A stretch of 44,408 nt of DNA from Alteromonas antoniana (GCF_019249295.1 NZ_JAESDH010000032.1:1-44408); one strand, 5' to 3'; positions 9,051-17,311 are shown, counted from the stretch's first letter. The notes: generated from the sequence alone by a model not told the origin. Translations and numbers: made by a program.

Positions 9051-11180
9051 TTGACCTTTTTCACCGAATTACGACGCCGTAACGTCATCAAAGTGGCCAG
9101 TGTGTATCTGGTGACCTGTTGGTTGATCATTCAGGTGGTCGCCGTCATTGCGCCCGCTTTGCATATACCCACGGTTTTCGCCACCATGGTCACCATTGTA
9201 TTGATGATCGGCTTTCCCTTTGCGTGTATTTTCGCCTGGGCATTCGAGCTCACACCACAGGGACTTAAACTAACCGGTGAAGTCGATGCAAACGAGTCAA
9301 TTAGCAACCAGACCGGTTCGGCCATTAATAAAGCGCTAGTTGGTGCGTTGGTACTCGCAGTTGGCTTTATTGCTGTCGATAAACTCTATCTGGAGTCAGT
9401 CGCGGATGATAAAGCCCACTCTATTGCGGTATTGCCGTTTGAAGATATGAGTCCTGACCGCTCTCAGGAGTATTTTGGAGATGGTATTGCCGAAGAAATT
9501 CTGAATTCACTGGCCCGAACCAACGCCATGACTGTAATCTCGCGTACGTCGTCTTTTCGCTATAAGGGCAGTGAGCACGACATTCGAAAAATAGGCGCAG
9601 AGCTTAACGTAAACTACGTATTGGAAGGCAGCGTCCGCAAAGACAAAGACCAATTACGCATTACCGCGCAATTAATTGAAGTGGAATCAGGCGCGCACAT
9701 CTGGTCACAAACCTATGATCGCGAGCTCACCAGCATTTTCGCCGTACAAGACGAACTCACCTATGCCATCACGCAAGCGCTACAGCTCAATTTGTTACCC
9801 GATGACATGTCAACAACGGTGGGAATGACCAACAACCCTGAGGCCTACGAATTGTTTGTAGAAGCCCGCGAGCTCAGTTATCAACGCAACAGCACAACCA
9901 CTCGCAAGGCCATTGCCCTGTTTGATCAGGCATTGGCATTAGATCCGGATTTTCACCTTGCCCGGGCACAACTCTATGCAACCTATATGATTGCGGCTGA
10001 ATACGGTGGCATTCAAGCAGAGGAGATCGAAGAAAAAGCGACGCAACTATTCTGGCAATTACAGGCTGCGCCTGACTTTCCACTCAAGTGGCTGGTGATA
10101 TCACAGCAAGCACAAATTGAAAATCAAGTTGATACTTATTTGCGCTTAATAACCAAAGCCTACGAGGCAGCGCCAAACGATCCGTTAATACAGAATGTAT
10201 ACTTATTGAACGTGCAGGATATTGATACCAGCATCAGTGAACGGGAACATGTACTCAAGACCAATCCCGCCAGTGAGATTAACAGGGTCAATTTGCACGA
10301 ACTCTATTTAGTCAACAAACAGTTCGATAGAGCCAGCGCCCTGCGTAAAGATTCAAAGCGAGTGTTTGGCGAAACACTGAATGTATTGTGGATGGATGTG
10401 CAATACCTTTATGCGGCTAAACGCGATATTCAGGCAACCATAAATACAATCAAAGGCTTTAGCGGCGAAACATCCAGCTCAATCAGAGCGCTGGAAGTGA
10501 GTTCTCTATTGTATGGTAATCAAATTGACGCCGCACTGGCGACACTTAATGACTACTTGCAAGAATATCCAGAGGATATTGAGCTCTATTCGTACAGCTA
10601 CGCAAGTCTGCTTCATTTGCAGCAAAAAGGCGTATTGAATGAGTCTCAAGCGGTCGTATTCGAGAAGTTGCCGATACCCGCAGAAACACGCGAACTGGGG
10701 GGTATTTTTTATCAGCTTCTGCTTGGCAACCCCCTACCCTATGAGCATAAATACAACCCGGCCAACTTAACCCGTGAACAACAAACGGAATTAGTCAACA
10801 GCAATATGCTGAGCCTGTATTATCTGGCCATCAAAAAGCGCCAGGGCAATGAGTCAGCCTGGATGACGGCGGTCATACCCAACATCTTATTTTTCAACGC
10901 AACCTGTAAAAACAATGTGGTTCATGCCACGGCAAGCTGGTGTGAAATATACTTTTACCTTACAGACCAAACAGATAGCAGTGAGCGTCTGGTTGATCAA
11001 TCTGACGCGGTTGAATATTGGAACCTTTATGACTCGGGTAATGAAGCCTTTTTGTTAACCTCACCCGCCTATTACACAATGCATGACTCCTCCGACTCAA
11101 ATGCGCAGTTGCAAGCGCTACTGAGTACCAGCATTGAGCAGACCAATCCAGAAATTATTACCCGCAAAGGATTGGACTGA
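9051..11180 (+). CDS. Membrane-anchored TolB-like / TPR protein
   Basis: This 709 aa protein starts at TTG 9051, which is supported by AAGGA nine bases upstream. The N-terminus has two membrane segments (about residues 12-35 and 40-62) and a third near 88-106. A TolB-N/FlgO-like domain follows (SIAVLPFEDMSPD ... FGDGIAEEILNSLAR ... YVLEGSVRK ... AHIWSQTYDR, about 118-255). The remaining ~450 residues are helical and contain TPR-like repeats (AIALFDQALALDPDFHLARA). Proteins of this layout are common in gammaproteobacteria and are often labelled adenylate-cyclase-like or TPR proteins. This one has no cyclase domain and no N-terminal winged helix. Its role is probably envelope or protein-protein scaffolding, but it is not known. 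Confidence 0.8.
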   Translation: MTFFTELRRRNVIKVASVYLVTCWLIIQVVAVIAPALHIPTVFATMVTIVLMIGFPFACIFAWAFELTPQGLKLTGEVDANESISNQTGSAINKALVGALVLAVGFIAVDKLYLESVADDKAHSIAVLPFEDMSPDRSQEYFGDGIAEEILNSLARTNAMTVISRTSSFRYKGSEHDIRKIGAELNVNYVLEGSVRKDKDQLRITAQLIEVESGAHIWSQTYDRELTSIFAVQDELTYAITQALQLNLLPDDMSTTVGMTNNPEAYELFVEARELSYQRNSTTTRKAIALFDQALALDPDFHLARAQLYATYMIAAEYGGIQAEEIEEKATQLFWQLQAAPDFPLKWLVISQQAQIENQVDTYLRLITKAYEAAPNDPLIQNVYLLNVQDIDTSISEREHVLKTNPASEINRVNLHELYLVNKQFDRASALRKDSKRVFGETLNVLWMDVQYLYAAKRDIQATINTIKGFSGETSSSIRALEVSSLLYGNQIDAALATLNDYLQEYPEDIELYSYSYASLLHLQQKGVLNESQAVVFEKLPIPAETRELGGIFYQLLLGNPLPYEHKYNPANLTREQQTELVNSNMLSLYYLAIKKRQGNESAWMTAVIPNILFFNATCKNNVVHATASWCEIYFYLTDQTDSSERLVDQSDAVEYWNLYDSGNEAFLLTSPAYYTMHDSSDSNAQLQALLSTSIEQTNPEIITRKGLD

Positions 11181-11190
11181 CCGTACCCTA

Positions 11191-11212
11191 TAGGCGGGGC
11201 TTTAGCCTCGCT
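11191..11212. repeat. Partial REP-like element between convergent genes
   Basis: GGCGGGGCT-TT-AGCCTCGC resembles the first stem of the element at 8913-8963, but the second stem is missing. It lies between the convergent genes ending at 11180 and 11238, a usual place for such repeats. Confidence 0.4.
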
Positions 11213-11237
11213 TGAGGCTGCAAACTGGAATGCACCG

Positions 11238-12785
11238 TTACCTTCGACATGCGTTAACAGTATTTTGGCGATCCCAATCGTGTCCTTTTGCATCATAGTT
11301 ATCCATGTCTTTCCAAAACGTCGCAAAGTTATTGGAGAATGTTTCCATCTTTTTGGCATTAAATCGCTTTTTGGCTTCAGCATACATACACGTACAAAAG
11401 CGCTCATTACCCCTTGGGTTCATTTTATAAAAAAACGCTACACAAGCCTCTTTGAACGTTTTGGTATTCACTACCGCATACACAGAATCTGACTCTTGCT
11501 CTGCATTTGCAATAACAACACCGGCGTCCTGAACGGATTCATCGTTGTTAGCCGCGCGTAGGAGGTTTTCTTTCATTTGAAACATAGATGCGCTATTGCA
11601 TGGCATCTGATTTATAAGTTTGATAGGTTCAAAAAGTTGCATCTCCCAGAGGGCTTCTGTCAGCGATTGATCTAAACTTTTGGTTTCTAAGTTTTTCAAC
11701 AAATTCATATGTAGCTCAAAAGAGTCGAAAAACGATGTAAGCTTTAAATCGTCTTGATATTGTTGAAAAGCATCGGTGAATCTGGGGTCGATTAGTATCT
11801 CAACTTCATCCCAGATTGACGCAGACTCGATCCCATAGTCTTTCCTGACTTCTATTGTGGTATACGTTACTTTATCTACTTTACCAGGCAGCATGCTTTT
11901 GCAAGATGCAGAATACTCGCCCACAAAGTCTACATAGAACTGCTTAAAATCCACTCGCTGATTCAGCCCTGACAAGTCACCATCAAACACTTTCTGATAC
12001 AAATTCGAATTCGCAAATGACTGCCAAAACTGATCAGATTTATACACTATACCTTTGCGGCGTTTTGCCAACTCGTGTTGTACCTTACGTTCGGCGTCCT
12101 GCTTGGATAACAACGCCATCGTGGCCAAATAGTCGATCGCAGGCTGGTAGTTTTTATCTGCCGCCTTTTTAATCCAGAACTTCGCTTTATTGGTGTTCTT
12201 CTCTACACCAATACCATTGGCAATCATATACCCATACCTGTACTCGATTTCTGGTTTTTGACTGATTACAGCGCCTTCCATAAAATAAGCTGCCGCTTTG
12301 GGGTTGTAGGCCAGTCGATCGCCAGCTAATAACATCTGTGCATTCTTGTATTTTTCGTCAGGGTCTCGCGGGAACATGTAGGGCTGCAAAAAACGGCGAT
12401 CATCCTCTATCACCTTTCCGTCAAGCTTCCATTGCGTGGCTAGTGAACTGTTTGCCCAATAGTACCTTTTACCGTTTAAAAAACCGCTGACGACAATAGC
12501 TTTCGTTTCGGGGCACCAGGTGAGATAGTTTTTGCGAACAGCACTGAGCACTTCTGCCAGTTGCTTGTGCGGGGGTTGGAAAACCGTTTTATTATCTGCA
12601 CTAACGTAAAGGTTCATGGCAGGAAAACAGTCAAAGTTTTTGTCGTAGTAAACTTGTATACCGTAGCTGTCCCACTTCCCCTCTTCAAAGGCGTGTCCTG
12701 CAATACTGGGAAAGACAATACTAAACTGAACAAAAAGCCCTACCAGGGCATTGAGAAGCAATAGAGAGGCATTACGTTTTATCAT
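11238..12785 (-). CDS. Secreted Sel1-like repeat protein
   Basis: A 515 aa exported protein with a signal peptide at about residues 1-32. The middle carries Sel1/TPR-like helical repeats (for example YRYGYMIANGIGVEKNTNKAKFWIKKAADKNY, about 180-220). Such repeats usually bind proteins in the periplasm or at the envelope. The rest is not recognised. The C-terminal 90 residues include a CTCMYAEAKKRF segment with Cys residues that could form disulfides. The start is strongly supported by AAAGGA eight bases upstream. That Shine-Dalgarno overlaps the stop codon of a possible small reading frame (12790-12999). Convergent with the TolB-like gene. Confidence 0.75.
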   Translation of the reverse strand: MIKRNASLLLLNALVGLFVQFSIVFPSIAGHAFEEGKWDSYGIQVYYDKNFDCFPAMNLYVSADNKTVFQPPHKQLAEVLSAVRKNYLTWCPETKAIVVSGFLNGKRYYWANSSLATQWKLDGKVIEDDRRFLQPYMFPRDPDEKYKNAQMLLAGDRLAYNPKAAAYFMEGAVISQKPEIEYRYGYMIANGIGVEKNTNKAKFWIKKAADKNYQPAIDYLATMALLSKQDAERKVQHELAKRRKGIVYKSDQFWQSFANSNLYQKVFDGDLSGLNQRVDFKQFYVDFVGEYSASCKSMLPGKVDKVTYTTIEVRKDYGIESASIWDEVEILIDPRFTDAFQQYQDDLKLTSFFDSFELHMNLLKNLETKSLDQSLTEALWEMQLFEPIKLINQMPCNSASMFQMKENLLRAANNDESVQDAGVVIANAEQESDSVYAVVNTKTFKEACVAFFYKMNPRGNERFCTCMYAEAKKRFNAKKMETFSNNFATFWKDMDNYDAKGHDWDRQNTVNACRR

Positions 12786-12789
12786 GTAC

Positions 12790-12999
12790 TTAGTCCTTTA
12801 AGTGACGGGCTTTCCGAATTGTCTTAGTAAATTTGTCGGCGCTCAAACCGCGCTGTATATTATTTAAACACACCATTGTCACATTTTCTATTTCATAGGA
12901 CTTTGGTGGCGATTTGTGAATTGAATATTCCAATCTAAGGAGTGGTGCTAGTTTGGTAATCTTGTGGGCACTTTTGCAACGCAAGGGCATCAACAGCAC
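12790..12999 (-). CDS. Possible small protein upstream of the Sel1 gene
   Basis: A 66-69 aa reading frame whose stop (12790-12792) lies four bases before the ATG of the Sel1-repeat gene. The Sel1 ribosome binding site overlaps its last codons, so translation would be coupled. The start is uncertain (GTG 12999 or ATG 12990) and no good ribosome binding site is visible. The product is basic and unrecognised. It could be a leader peptide, a short gene, or noise. Confidence 0.25.
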   Translation of the reverse strand: MLLMPLRCKSAHKITKLAPLLRLEYSIHKSPPKSYEIENVTMVCLNNIQRGLSADKFTKTIRKARHLKD

Positions 13000-13033
13000 C
13001 AGTTGTTCATAATTTTTCTTGGCGTTTTGAAAG

Positions 13034-13050
13034 GAGGGGCTGCGCCCCTC
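13034..13050 (-). terminator. Hairpin after the small membrane-protein gene
   Basis: GAGGGGC-TGC-GCCCCTC forms a 7-bp stem 12 bp beyond the stop of the gene ending at 13063. The following minus-strand sequence is only moderately T-rich, so this is a weak terminator call. Confidence 0.4.
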
Positions 13051-13062
13051 AAAAGTAAATGC

Positions 13063-13281
13063 TTATCTTTTTTCCTGCTTTAATCCAAATGAGTTAAATG
13101 CGAAGCTAACAATGTAAGCCAAAACAATCATTGCGATCCCATTCATCGTATCCGAAGGATAGATTCGACATTCATCAAATACTGACAGTTTGTCGAGCAC
13201 CAGGATGACGAATAGTACATCTCCGATGTTCATAAAAAGCTTAGCCAGGTAGAGGAATGCAACTTGTTTATCTGCTCTAAT
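13063..13281 (-). CDS. Small two-helix membrane protein with a possible ATT start
   Basis: The minus strand reads ...RADKQVAFLYLAKLF, then MNIGDVLFVILVLD, then an IAMIVLAYIVSFAF membrane segment, and ends at GLKQEKR. This gives two hydrophobic helices with a short polar loop. An in-frame stop lies only six codons before the ATT at 13281, and that ATT is preceded by AAAGGGAG with a six-base spacer. ATT (used by infC in E. coli) is therefore the best-placed start, giving 72 aa. The first ATG is at 13233 and gives 56 aa, but it would remove part of helix 1 and has no ribosome binding site. Family and role unknown. Confidence 0.5.
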   Translation of the reverse strand: MRADKQVAFLYLAKLFMNIGDVLFVILVLDKLSVFDECRIYPSDTMNGIAMIVLAYIVSFAFNSFGLKQEKR

Positions 13282-13343
13282 ATATTTCTCCCTTTGTTGT
13301 TACCTGTTTTTAGGTAAGCTCGATGCAGGGGAAAAATCAGAGC

Positions 13344-13372
13344 AAAAAAAAGGGAGGCACGAAGTGCCTCCC
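13344..13372 (-). terminator. Strong intrinsic terminator with no assigned gene
   Basis: On the minus strand GGGAGGCAC-TTC-GTGCCTCCC is followed by a run of eight T (plus-strand A run 13344-13351). The next minus-strand gene upstream (13667-14050) has its own terminator at 13637-13658, so this one belongs to a separate transcript. Confidence 0.8.
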
Positions 13373-13636
13373 CCTTTCACTGTCATTTCACCTGATTTTG
13401 GTCGCCGCTTGCTCAAAAACTCACGCATTCGGAGTCTTTAAGCTGCACTATCCTGTTTAGTGACTCTTCAAGACCGGCTCAGGAACAAAGACGTCTCTTC
13501 ATTTCATCAAAGCCACATGGCACATGCAGGTATTGCCATAGGTGCTGCATTGCAAAGAAAGCGACTTCAGCAGAGCAAAATCAATTACTCACCTTTACAT
13601 AGGTAACCACTAGGGAAACTTTTTGTCAGGGATAAG
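13373..13636 (-). ncRNA. Candidate small RNA (or tiny-peptide transcript)
   Basis: About 265 bp lie between two strong minus-strand terminators and carry no normal gene. The terminator at 13344-13372 needs a transcript that starts in this stretch. The only reading frame I find is a 23-codon one starting ATGCAGCACC, with no good ribosome binding site. A small RNA is the simplest reading. I could not identify a promoter or a known RNA family. Confidence 0.3.
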
Positions 13637-13658
13637 AAAAAAGCGGGCAGTGCCCGCT
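13637..13658 (-). terminator. Intrinsic terminator of the 127 aa gene
   Basis: Minus strand AGCGGG-CACTG-CCCGCT followed by six T. It lies 9 bp beyond the stop codon at 13667. Confidence 0.85.
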
Positions 13659-13666
13659 TTTCAATG

Positions 13667-14050
13667 TTATTCAAGTATAGAGAGCAAGTATCTCTCAAGT
13701 GCATCAAAGTAGTCTTTTGGCTCTATCAAAAATGCCTGGGTAAATTCATCGCTAAAACGCTGACAGAATCCAGATATTTCATTGATGTACAAAAGCAACA
13801 TGAGGTTCATGTCCTCACCCTCAATATACTTTTCTACATCCAGCTCAACTTCGTCCTGAATGGCTCGTGACACAGACAGGCCGAGTGCGTTTCCAGAACG
13901 TCCTCTATGCAGATAAATGTATCTGTTATACGATAAGTTAAGCTCTCCATCCACATTGTGAACTTCTGCCAGCAACAATACCGTAGAATCATCTTCCCAT
14001 ATGCTCTTGCTTGCTCGCTGATATACCCGTACTAATTTGTTTTGTCCCAT
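13667..14050 (-). CDS. Hypothetical 127 aa cytoplasmic protein
   Basis: Family not recognised. The start is well supported: AAAGGAG lies seven bases before the ATG. The product is acidic and soluble. The first half looks beta-rich (STVLLLAEVHNVDGELNLSYNRYIYLH) and the second half helical (DYFDALERYLLSIL at the C-terminus). It forms a single-gene unit ending in its own strong terminator. No membrane segment or signal peptide. The good ribosome binding site and terminator make it a real gene. The function is unknown. Confidence 0.7.
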   Translation of the reverse strand: MGQNKLVRVYQRASKSIWEDDSTVLLLAEVHNVDGELNLSYNRYIYLHRGRSGNALGLSVSRAIQDEVELDVEKYIEGEDMNLMLLLYINEISGFCQRFSDEFTQAFLIEPKDYFDALERYLLSILE

Positions 14051-14139
14051 AGCTTATCTCCTTTTGTGGTCTGGAGATAGGTAGGCCCGTTTCCGGGAGA
14101 ATTAGTCCGGTAGCAACAAAGTAAAAAGAAAATCTGGTT

Positions 14140-14226
14140 TTAGGCCTTTCTTCTGGTTAAGTAGAGCACGCCAACAATGAGAACAACTGTGGGGATAAGA
14201 AACCACAATGGAGAATTAGCATCCAT
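14140..14226 (-). CDS. 28 aa single-pass membrane peptide
   Basis: The minus strand encodes 28 residues: MDANSP, then a hydrophobic helix running from about LWFLIP to LIVGVLYL, then the basic tail TRRKA and TAA. GAAGGTG stands six bases before the ATG, a convincing ribosome binding site. The basic residues after the helix predict an outside N-terminus and a cytoplasmic C-terminus. Small proteins of this type often act as subunits or regulators of larger membrane proteins. No partner is evident here. Confidence 0.5.
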   Translation of the reverse strand: MDANSPLWFLIPTVVLIVGVLYLTRRKA

Positions 14227-14239
14227 GAGAGCACCTTCG

Positions 14240-15033
14240 TGTAAGCTTTCGACTCTTAAAACATTAATGATCGCGAGCCATTTGTCAAAGATAGTAGTCT
14301 GAGAGGCTTTACTTTAAGGAGCTATTTAGGCAGCATTTGGGGTCAGTTGGCGTTTTCGGGGGACGAAATAGCGGAACCTGATCCACCGCGCCAGCCTTTA
14401 TCCCATATGGGACGCAGCTTGTCTAAAAGCGCTATCTCCAATCAAGCATTGGAGCGATTGAGAATCGGCGTGATTCGGACAAGTCATACTTATTCACTAT
14501 AAGCCCTTGTTATAGATGGCATTTAATTTAAAACAGTCAGAAATTAACCGAAGAAAAGTTACACGACTTTCGGCGCTTTACCGACTATGGGTATATCAAG
14601 AGTGCCATTTGAGGGAATCAAAAAGGCAATTGAGAATGCGCATTATACGGTAAGCAAAAGAGAAAAGAAAAAAGGCAATAGCTACCTGGCAAGTCTCAGG
14701 AATAAGTCAAAGAGGGATTTACGTTCTACACCCAGGTCCTTTTGTGCAATAACAGTAAACAGAGAAATGAGGAAAAAGCCCAATCTGCATTGCATCACGC
14801 CCCGCTTGGTTGATTGGAGCTACGCCAAACTAGCTGAGCCCCCTTCCCACAGTTTAAAAAACACCCAATTACTGACTGTGTTTATCTCAACCTGGTGTAT
14901 TATTTATACCAGTCATCGTTTCTCCCCATCAGACGTGAAACTTGTCGGCGAGAGACTACTGTAACTAAACAGTTTTTAATGAAGTAGTTTTCTGTTTACA
15001 ACCATTATTTGAGACTTCAAAAGGGATTTACTG
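14240..15033. other. Long intergenic stretch, possibly with mobile-element debris
   Basis: About 790 bp without a convincing gene. A plus-strand reading frame at 14587-14964 (125 aa) has no ribosome binding site and low-quality composition, so I do not call it. The 14335-14400 stretch (GGGGTCAGTTGGCG then TTCGGGGGACG) is G-rich and reminds me of the repeated end sequences of IS21-like elements. That is only an impression. The last bases (AAGGGA near 15020) are the ribosome binding site of the next gene. Confidence 0.35.
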
Positions 15034-15927
15034 ATGGTTAGCAGGTTCGCTTTACTTGTTCTAATACTACTTTTCATGATGCAGGTAAGCGGGTGCAAGT
15101 CGACCATCCCCATTTCATCAAATCCGAATAATGCCAAGAATCACTCCGGCACCGGTGAACCATTAAAAATAGCGAGAAATCAGCTGCTACTTGAGAAGGA
15201 TAGCAAATTCTTTAAAACATTCAGCGGGCTCTTAGGAGGCAAAAAACAATCCGGTTATTCTGACTACCAAATTGGAACACTCCTGCTGTCCGCTAATTCA
15301 ATTGAGTTAGACGAATCGGTCAAGCTTTCTCCTTACTACCTTTACTTAGTGATAACTGAAGTAGGCTCAAACCGAAAACAGATTGAAAGTGCAATCTTGT
15401 CATTCAGGGAAAACTTCGAATCGTACGATTACCTAAATGATTTCGGGTCCATACCCGATAAAACGATTCCGTTTATAGCGCCGGTAGAAAATGAAAATAA
15501 ACAACTTTCAATTGAGAACTATTCTGTAACCATGGCAAGGAAGCTACAAAAACGCTATCTGACAGCGCTTCATGATGCAAAAGCCAGCTTAGCGATTTAT
15601 GGCTCAAAACAGGAGTTGTTTTCAAACACTGAGGTCGAACCAAACAACGTTTTCGTTATCACTCTTGATGCTTATACGCCAGATGAGATAGCAAACGTCA
15701 TAAATAAAATTCGCCATGAAATGACTATTCTCGATCAACCACCCACCATGCGTTTATTCCCTGGAGCCCGAGCTTCAGAGAAAAAGCTAGAAAGTTCAGA
15801 TGATCCAACGGTAGCCTCGACAAAGATTAATCATGATGAACGATTTAAAGCCATTCGGGAAAATGAGATTTCGCTAATAGCAAGACAAGCATTTAACGCG
15901 ATTAGCTATTGGTTAAGTGGAAACTGA
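15034..15927 (+). CDS. Hypothetical lipoprotein
   Basis: A 297 aa exported protein with a signal peptide and lipobox VSGC (lipidated C21). AAGGGA upstream supports ATG 15034. The mature part is mixed alpha/beta and polar, with no recognised domain and no obvious catalytic motif. The stop TGA (15925-15927) lies one base before the ATG of the next gene. The two are almost certainly co-transcribed and translationally coupled, so the lipoprotein probably works with that small membrane protein in the envelope. The family is not known to me. Confidence 0.7.
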   Translation: MVSRFALLVLILLFMMQVSGCKSTIPISSNPNNAKNHSGTGEPLKIARNQLLLEKDSKFFKTFSGLLGGKKQSGYSDYQIGTLLLSANSIELDESVKLSPYYLYLVITEVGSNRKQIESAILSFRENFESYDYLNDFGSIPDKTIPFIAPVENENKQLSIENYSVTMARKLQKRYLTALHDAKASLAIYGSKQELFSNTEVEPNNVFVITLDAYTPDEIANVINKIRHEMTILDQPPTMRLFPGARASEKKLESSDDPTVASTKINHDERFKAIRENEISLIARQAFNAISYWLSGN

Positions 15928-15928
15928 T

Positions 15929-16168
15929 ATGGATTTTCTGGAGCGCATAATAAAACTTGTCAGTGTAAGAATGCTGCTTTCCTGCCTGATAATAACGGGA
16001 ATAATCACCTGGTATTTTTCAACGACGCCAGCCGGTGCAAGCGCGCGTTTGTTTTCAGGAATTTTTATTTGCCTGATAGGTCTTCTATTACTTTTCAAGT
16101 TTTTGATGCAAAAATTGTTTCTGCCTACGCTAAAGAAATTTCGCGAACGCAATGGTAGACAGCCTTGA
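15929..16168 (+). CDS. Small two-helix inner-membrane protein
   Basis: A 79 aa protein with two membrane segments (MLLSCLIITGIITWYF and LFSGIFICLIGLLLLFKFL) and a basic C-terminal tail (KKFRERNGRQ). I take ATG 15929 over the upstream GTG 15917 because AAGTGGA lies eight bases before the ATG and the shorter form just avoids overlapping the lipoprotein gene. Spacing to the lipoprotein stop is one base. Function unknown. The pair looks like an envelope module. Confidence 0.65.
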   Translation: MDFLERIIKLVSVRMLLSCLIITGIITWYFSTTPAGASARLFSGIFICLIGLLLLFKFLMQKLFLPTLKKFRERNGRQP

Positions 16169-16283
16169 AAGTTTGTTCACTGCCAAAAAGTATATAATAA
16201 CAATGGCTATGCACTTTGCTTCTGCACTAAAAATTGGCCACCAGCATTTTCGGCAGATGGCCACAGCACCTTATCAATAAGCG

Positions 16284-17252
16284 TTACCCTATAACTTCGA
16301 ATTCTCTTGTCTGAACTTCAGACTCAGTAGGTAACGCCGTCATTGCGCCCATTTTCTCGCACACCGTTGCACTTACCTTTTGTGCAAACATTACAGCGTC
16401 AGTTAGCTCGCTAAATGTCATTGTCTCCACAGATTCAAATGATGCGAGTCGGTATAGCATCGCTCCGATGAACGCATCACCTGCACCGGTTGTGTCGATT
16501 GCATTAATCTTAAACGCAGAGATGACTTTGGTATTCTGTCTGGATGAAAGGTAACAGCCTTTACTTCCCATAGTTACGAATATGACACTGGCTCCCAGCT
16601 TATGTATAGCATCGCAACCAGCATCCAGACTCACCTCATCGGTCAGAAGCTGCAGTTCCTCTTCGCTTACTTTTACCACGTCAGCCAGTTTGAAAAAGGC
16701 ATTGCATTTTGCCTTGAAGATTTCCAGCCTGTTTTTCCAGAGATCAACCCGATAGTTAGGGTCAAAGCATACGAGACATTGGTTGTCTCGGCAGTGTTCG
16801 GCCATTGAAAAATAAGCGTCTTGCAGGCTGCCTTCCAGAAATGCGGTCGCTGAACCAAAATGAAAAATAGCGTGTGGAAATGTCTTGCTTACATCCTGCT
16901 CGGGAAAAGCAAATTCAGCATCAGCGCCGCGGTTAAAAATGAATTCTCGCTCTCCGTCTTCTTGTAAGGTAACGAAGGCGAGCGTAGTCGGCTCATTTAC
17001 TTTCTGAATGCCGCTCACACCGACATGATACGTCTTCAGCGTATCAATCAAATAGTCACCAAAAGCATCATCGCCGACGGCTCCTAAAAATTCAGCACGC
17101 CCCCCTAGCCTGCCAATACATGCTGAAACATTTGCGGGCGCCCCGCCTGGTTTTCTCAAATACACTTCTTTGTCAGCTGTATTCTCTCCCACATCAGTAC
17201 AAACGAAGTCGATTAGCGCCTCACCAATACAAATCACTTTTTTGCTCATCAT
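16284..17252 (-). CDS. scrK: Fructokinase, PfkB/ribokinase family
   Basis: Predicted to phosphorylate fructose to fructose 6-phosphate with ATP in the cytoplasm, the entry step for the sugar released by the GH32 enzymes next door. Both PfkB signatures are present: the N-terminal GGAPANVSACIGRLGG, and the C-terminal DTTGAGDAFIGAML with catalytic base D259. The 322 aa length is normal for the family. Two ATG codons in tandem (17252, 17249) are both possible. It lies downstream of the large GH32 gene on the same strand, separated by a terminator-like hairpin (17267-17300), so expression may rely on partial readthrough or a weak promoter of its own. Fructose specificity is inferred from the locus and from resemblance to ScrK/CscK. 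Other PfkB sugars cannot be excluded by sequence alone. Confidence 0.88.
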   Translation of the reverse strand: MMSKKVICIGEALIDFVCTDVGENTADKEVYLRKPGGAPANVSACIGRLGGRAEFLGAVGDDAFGDYLIDTLKTYHVGVSGIQKVNEPTTLAFVTLQEDGEREFIFNRGADAEFAFPEQDVSKTFPHAIFHFGSATAFLEGSLQDAYFSMAEHCRDNQCLVCFDPNYRVDLWKNRLEIFKAKCNAFFKLADVVKVSEEELQLLTDEVSLDAGCDAIHKLGASVIFVTMGSKGCYLSSRQNTKVISAFKINAIDTTGAGDAFIGAMLYRLASFESVETMTFSELTDAVMFAQKVSATVCEKMGAMTALPTESEVQTREFEVIG

Positions 17253-17266
17253 TTCTCGCTTTTAAA

Positions 17267-17300
17267 CATAAAAAGCAGACCGCACTAAAGCGGCCTGCTT
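17267..17300 (-). terminator. Terminator between the large GH32 gene and fructokinase
   Basis: AAGCAG-CCGC stem pairing with GCGG-CTGCTT (17273-17300, a single mismatch position and a 6-base loop), followed on the minus strand by TTTTTATGTTT. It starts 12 bp after the stop of the GH32 gene and 21 bp before the fructokinase start, so it could reduce fructokinase expression relative to the enzyme. Confidence 0.7.
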
Positions 17301-17311
17301 CTGATTAACAG

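Noticed and set aside
14587..14964. 125 aa plus-strand reading frame
   Set aside because: No ribosome binding site, unconvincing composition and no recognisable domain in a gene-poor stretch.
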